Shown here in pieces: positions 13,143 to 14,836 of a stretch of 14,836 bases of DNA. Below the pieces are notes generated by a model. The model had not been told where the DNA came from. It searched no databases and worked only from the letters and a program-made list of their open reading frames with translations. The translations under genes were made by a program, and so were the position numbers. Position 1 is the stretch's first letter. Each line of letters opens with the position of its first letter. The DNA lies in the NCBI GenBank assembly GCA_948505485.1, contig CAOPQH010000029.1, positions 1-14,836 of the forward strand, read 5' to 3'. Source of the DNA: an uncultured Clostridia bacterium. Its GTDB lineage: Bacteria > Bacillota > Clostridia > TANB77 > CAG-508.

Positions 13143-13170
13143 AAAAATAAAAGGCATAATGAATATGCCT
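13143..13170 (-). terminator. Terminator of the transposase operon
   Basis: On the minus strand the stem AGGCATA/TATGCCT (13152-13158 with 13164-13170) is followed by TTTATTTTT, 21 bases after the small gene's stop. Confidence 0.8.
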
Positions 13171-13187
13171 CAAAATATAATATTTTG
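13171..13187. repeat. Palindrome CAAAATAT-A-ATATTTTG
   Basis: This 17-base near-perfect palindrome is stacked directly on the transposon terminator and lies 3 bases from the stop codon of the small gene. It may extend the terminator or belong to the transposon end. Confidence 0.4.
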
Positions 13188-13190
13188 AAG

Positions 13191-13448
13191 TTAAAATGGT
13201 AAGCTGTCATCATCTTCAATATTATCAAAATCATAACCATAGAATTTCGCAGCTTTATCTTCCCAGCCTTCATCACCAGCCCAGAGTTCTTTGTCATAAT
13301 CTTCTTCAGAGATGTTAGAACAAGCATTTATGTATTCTATAAAATCAAGAAATTCATCATCAGACATGGAATCAATCATTTTTTTAAAATTATCTTTCAT
13401 TTCTTTTACTTCATTAGCAAAAGGATATTTATTCTTTTTATTTTTCAT
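13191..13448 (-). CDS. Small acidic IS91-associated protein with SSB-like C-terminal tip
   Basis: The 85-residue protein starts at ATG 13448 with GGTGA five bases upstream; an earlier in-frame ATG at 13466 lacks a ribosome binding site. The first 30 residues are basic and amphipathic (KNKKNKYPF...KKMIDSM). The rest is very acidic (DDEFLDFIEYI, SEEDYDKELWAGDEGWEDK), ending in FDNIEDDDSLPF. The last residues closely resemble the SSB C-terminal tip (for example DDDIPF in E. coli and DDDLPF in Bacillus), which docks repair and replication proteins. There is no OB-fold, so it is not an SSB. It lies 27 bases after the transposase in the same operon, and both genes share the leader GGTGAT-TTAATG. 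The protein family is not one I recognise; role in transposition is inferred. Confidence 0.75.
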   Translation of the reverse strand: MKNKKNKYPFANEVKEMKDNFKKMIDSMSDDEFLDFIEYINACSNISEEDYDKELWAGDEGWEDKAAKFYGYDFDNIEDDDSLPF

Positions 13449-13475
13449 TAAAATCACCAAAGACATTATATAAAC

Positions 13476-14606
13476 TTAGGAGACATTTGACAATAGTTTG
13501 GAGGGGACTTTTAATTCGAAAAATATGAAATGTCCTCCACAATCACAATTTGTTGGATTATACCCGAAAGATAATTCAATAGAAAGATTCCACTTTCTTA
13601 ATTGTTCTCTAATTTCTATTTGAGTTTGATTTAATAATTTAAATATTCTACTAGAATGTTTGTGTTCTCTAGCATATAAGCCGTAGTATCTAACTATTTT
13701 AAAATTTTTATCAGGAATGTGTTTAATTAATCTTTTTATAAATTCATAGACATGGACTGTTTCTTCAACATGTTTTCCGTCTTCGTGTCTATCATACCAA
13801 AAAGTAACATATTCACCATCATAATTAAGAATACGAGATTGAGCCATTGCAGGTCTACCAGTGTATCTAACAACATAATCAATGGTTTGTTTTATAGAAG
13901 AGATGTTATCAGGTTTAGCATAAACGTAGAAACCATTATTATATTCTTTATATATTTGATTTTTAAGTTTTTTGAATTTAGGAAGTTCACAAGCAGGTAA
14001 ATTAATAGAAAGATAATCTAATAATAATTTTTGCCACCTAAATCTAAGAGCTTTAAAGTTAATATGATGGACAATTCTAAAAATTTCAGTGTTACCAGCA
14101 CCACCTTCAGTACAAAGCAGATGAATATGAGGATTCCATTTTAAATCTCTACCAAAAGTATGAAGAGTACACATTATACCAGGTTTAAAATTCTGAGACT
14201 TGTTTAATTCATAAAACCAAGAAAGAATAGCATTAGAAGAAGCTTCGAATAAGCCATTCAAAAGGTATCTATATTTTTGAAAGTACAACCATAATTTGTC
14301 AGACATAGTAAAAACAATATGCCTGTGTTTACAACGAATAGATTTTTTAGCCATAGCCAAAGCTCTATCTTGAGCATATTTAACACCACAAGTATTACAA
14401 AATCTAGATTTGCATCTAAAAGGAACTTTTAAAAATTTACCACAATGTTCACAAACATATAAAGCATAGCCAAAATCCGGATTACCACAATTAATAATCT
14501 TATTAACTTCTTCAAAAACGACAGGTCTAATATTTACATCACTACAATTAGTAACAAAACTATCCCAATTATCAATAAAAATCTGTTTTATAGTAAATTT
14601 AGACAT
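13476..14606 (-). CDS. IS91-family transposase (HUH, two-tyrosine)
   Basis: This rolling-circle type transposase nicks single-stranded DNA through tyrosines. In the numbering from the upstream GTG (14615), an N-terminal zinc-binding domain has CEHC at 55-58 and CKSRFCNTC at 68-76. The HUH metal site is NPHIHLL, with His163 and His165. The two-tyrosine motif YVVRY has Tyr247 and Tyr251, followed by TGRPAMAQSRI. The conserved IVRYYGLYARE block is at 307-317. A C-terminal CDCGG may also bind metal. The start chosen is ATG 14606 (376 residues), because GGTGAT lies just upstream and matches the leader of the next gene. The gene is intact with no frameshift and all expected residues present, so it could be active. 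A weak promoter is upstream. Confidence 0.95.
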   Translation of the reverse strand: MSKFTIKQIFIDNWDSFVTNCSDVNIRPVVFEEVNKIINCGNPDFGYALYVCEHCGKFLKVPFRCKSRFCNTCGVKYAQDRALAMAKKSIRCKHRHIVFTMSDKLWLYFQKYRYLLNGLFEASSNAILSWFYELNKSQNFKPGIMCTLHTFGRDLKWNPHIHLLCTEGGAGNTEIFRIVHHINFKALRFRWQKLLLDYLSINLPACELPKFKKLKNQIYKEYNNGFYVYAKPDNISSIKQTIDYVVRYTGRPAMAQSRILNYDGEYVTFWYDRHEDGKHVEETVHVYEFIKRLIKHIPDKNFKIVRYYGLYAREHKHSSRIFKLLNQTQIEIREQLRKWNLSIELSFGYNPTNCDCGGHFIFFELKVPSKLLSNVS

Positions 14607-14622
14607 TAATATCACCGATAAA

Positions 14623-14650
14623 AATATATCATAAATTAGTGAAAAAGCAA
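14623..14650 (-). promoter_or_regulatory. Possible transposase promoter
   Basis: On the minus strand TTGCTT (14650-14645) and TATATT (14628-14623) are separated by 16 bases, placing the start just before the GGTGAT site. The match is modest. Confidence 0.4.
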
Positions 14651-14653
14651 AAC

Positions 14654-14683
14654 TAAAGAGCCTAAACTTAATCAGACTCTTTA
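14654..14683. repeat. Hairpin TAAAGAG...CTCTTTA at transposon 5' side
   Basis: A 7-bp perfect stem (14654-14660 with 14677-14683) with a 16-base loop lies upstream of the transposase promoter. It is a candidate part of the transposon end. Confidence 0.4.
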
Positions 14684-14686
14684 AGG

Positions 14687-14708
14687 GCGGAATTTATTCC
14701 GCTTTTTT
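14687..14708 (+). terminator. Plus-strand terminator hairpin at transposon edge
   Basis: GCGGAAT (14687-14693) and ATTCCGC (14696-14702) form a perfect 7-bp stem with a TT loop and a six-T tail. No plus-strand gene precedes it, so it would stop antisense transcripts leaving the transposon, or form the hairpin of the element's end. Confidence 0.65.
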
Positions 14709-14836
14709 ATGTGGAATCAAAAGATTTGGCACAATACCAAAATTAAAAACTGGCATATTTATACTGGAAGTAGTTTATTAGGAAATGTGTCTATATATCC
14801 GTATAATAAAAAAATTTTTAAAAATACGCTTTTACA
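14709..14836 (+). other. Uncertain open frame at the right edge
   Basis: From ATG 14709 a frame stays open for 42 codons to the window end. It is rich in Trp, Asn, Lys and Tyr (MWNQKIWHNTKIKNWHIY). The ATG directly follows the T-run of a terminator and has no ribosome binding site. A minus-strand frame is open over the outer 80 bases as well. This may be chance or the remains of an interrupted gene; no function is assigned. Confidence 0.2.

Larger units (their letters stand above)
13143..14708 (-). mobile_element. IS91-family insertion element (boundaries approximate)
   Basis: An HUH/two-tyrosine transposase gene and a small downstream gene form one minus-strand unit. On one side lies a terminator hairpin (13143-13170) and on the other a hairpin and terminator cluster (14654-14708). 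IS91-type elements lack classical terminal inverted repeats and target duplications, so the true ends cannot be fixed from one copy. The 3' side abuts the tRNA-Lys(CTT) terminator and repeat copy C. Confidence 0.7.

Noticed and set aside
13752..14000. 82-codon plus-strand ORF inside the transposase gene
   Set aside because: It is antisense to conserved transposase coding sequence and has no recognisable features.
14773..14792. Fourth copy of the TAGGAAAGT repeat (TTTATTAGGAAATGTG)
   Set aside because: It matches only the AGGAAA core, lacks a preceding T-run or terminator and forms no hairpin.

Overview
The window is very AT-rich, uses standard bacterial signals (AGGAGG-type ribosome binding sites, TTGACA/TATAAT promoters, TAA/TAG stops) and carries families typical of low-GC Gram-positives: a DnaD-like primosome protein next to a DnaI/DnaC-type helicase loader, a PrgI-family protein, a VanW/G5 cell-wall protein and a DUF1858 protein. 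It fits a Bacillota genome, probably an uncultured clostridial lineage; the exact taxon cannot be read from the sequence. All genes fit genetic code 11.

Layout. 1-396 is the 3' end of an unrecognised helical protein. 511-2943 is gyrA with its own promoter and a strong terminator. 3089-5078 (minus) is an overlapping dnaD-dnaC helicase-loading pair with its own promoter. 5174-8573 (minus) is a compact five-gene operon of conjugation or type IV secretion character. In transcription order it holds a 48-residue membrane peptide, a VirD4/TraG-like coupling ATPase, a VirB2/TrbC-like pilin candidate, a TrbL/VirB6-like polytopic protein and a PrgI-like protein. No VirB4 ATPase or relaxase is visible. 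Four of the five genes appear to start at non-ATG codons, and the first two at ATT. 8684-8869 (plus) is a divergent DUF1858 gene whose -35 box overlaps that of the secretion operon.

8972-9247 is a tRNA cluster: Lys(TTT), Glu(TTC), Thr(TGT). 9299-10256 holds several intergenic hairpins and a short-chain dehydrogenase gene (FabG-like, probably the EF-P 5-aminopentanone reductase type) bracketed by two copies of the same inverted-repeat element. 10260-10724 (minus) is a small cytosolic protein with a CBM25/53-like starch-binding fold. 10949-12865 (plus) is a membrane-anchored VanW/G5 protein. 12991-13066 is a second tRNA-Lys (CTT).

13143-14708 is an IS91-family (HUH, two-tyrosine) insertion element. 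Its transposase gene is followed by a short acidic protein ending in DDDSLPF, which strongly resembles the C-terminal tip of single-stranded DNA-binding protein (SSB). The last 128 bases hold only an uncertain open frame.

The two most unusual things are the stripped-down secretion operon beside the helicase-loading genes, with its ATT-start genes, and the SSB-tip-like accessory protein in the HUH transposon. Three copies of a TAGGAAAGT hairpin follow terminators in the window and look like a small dispersed repeat family.
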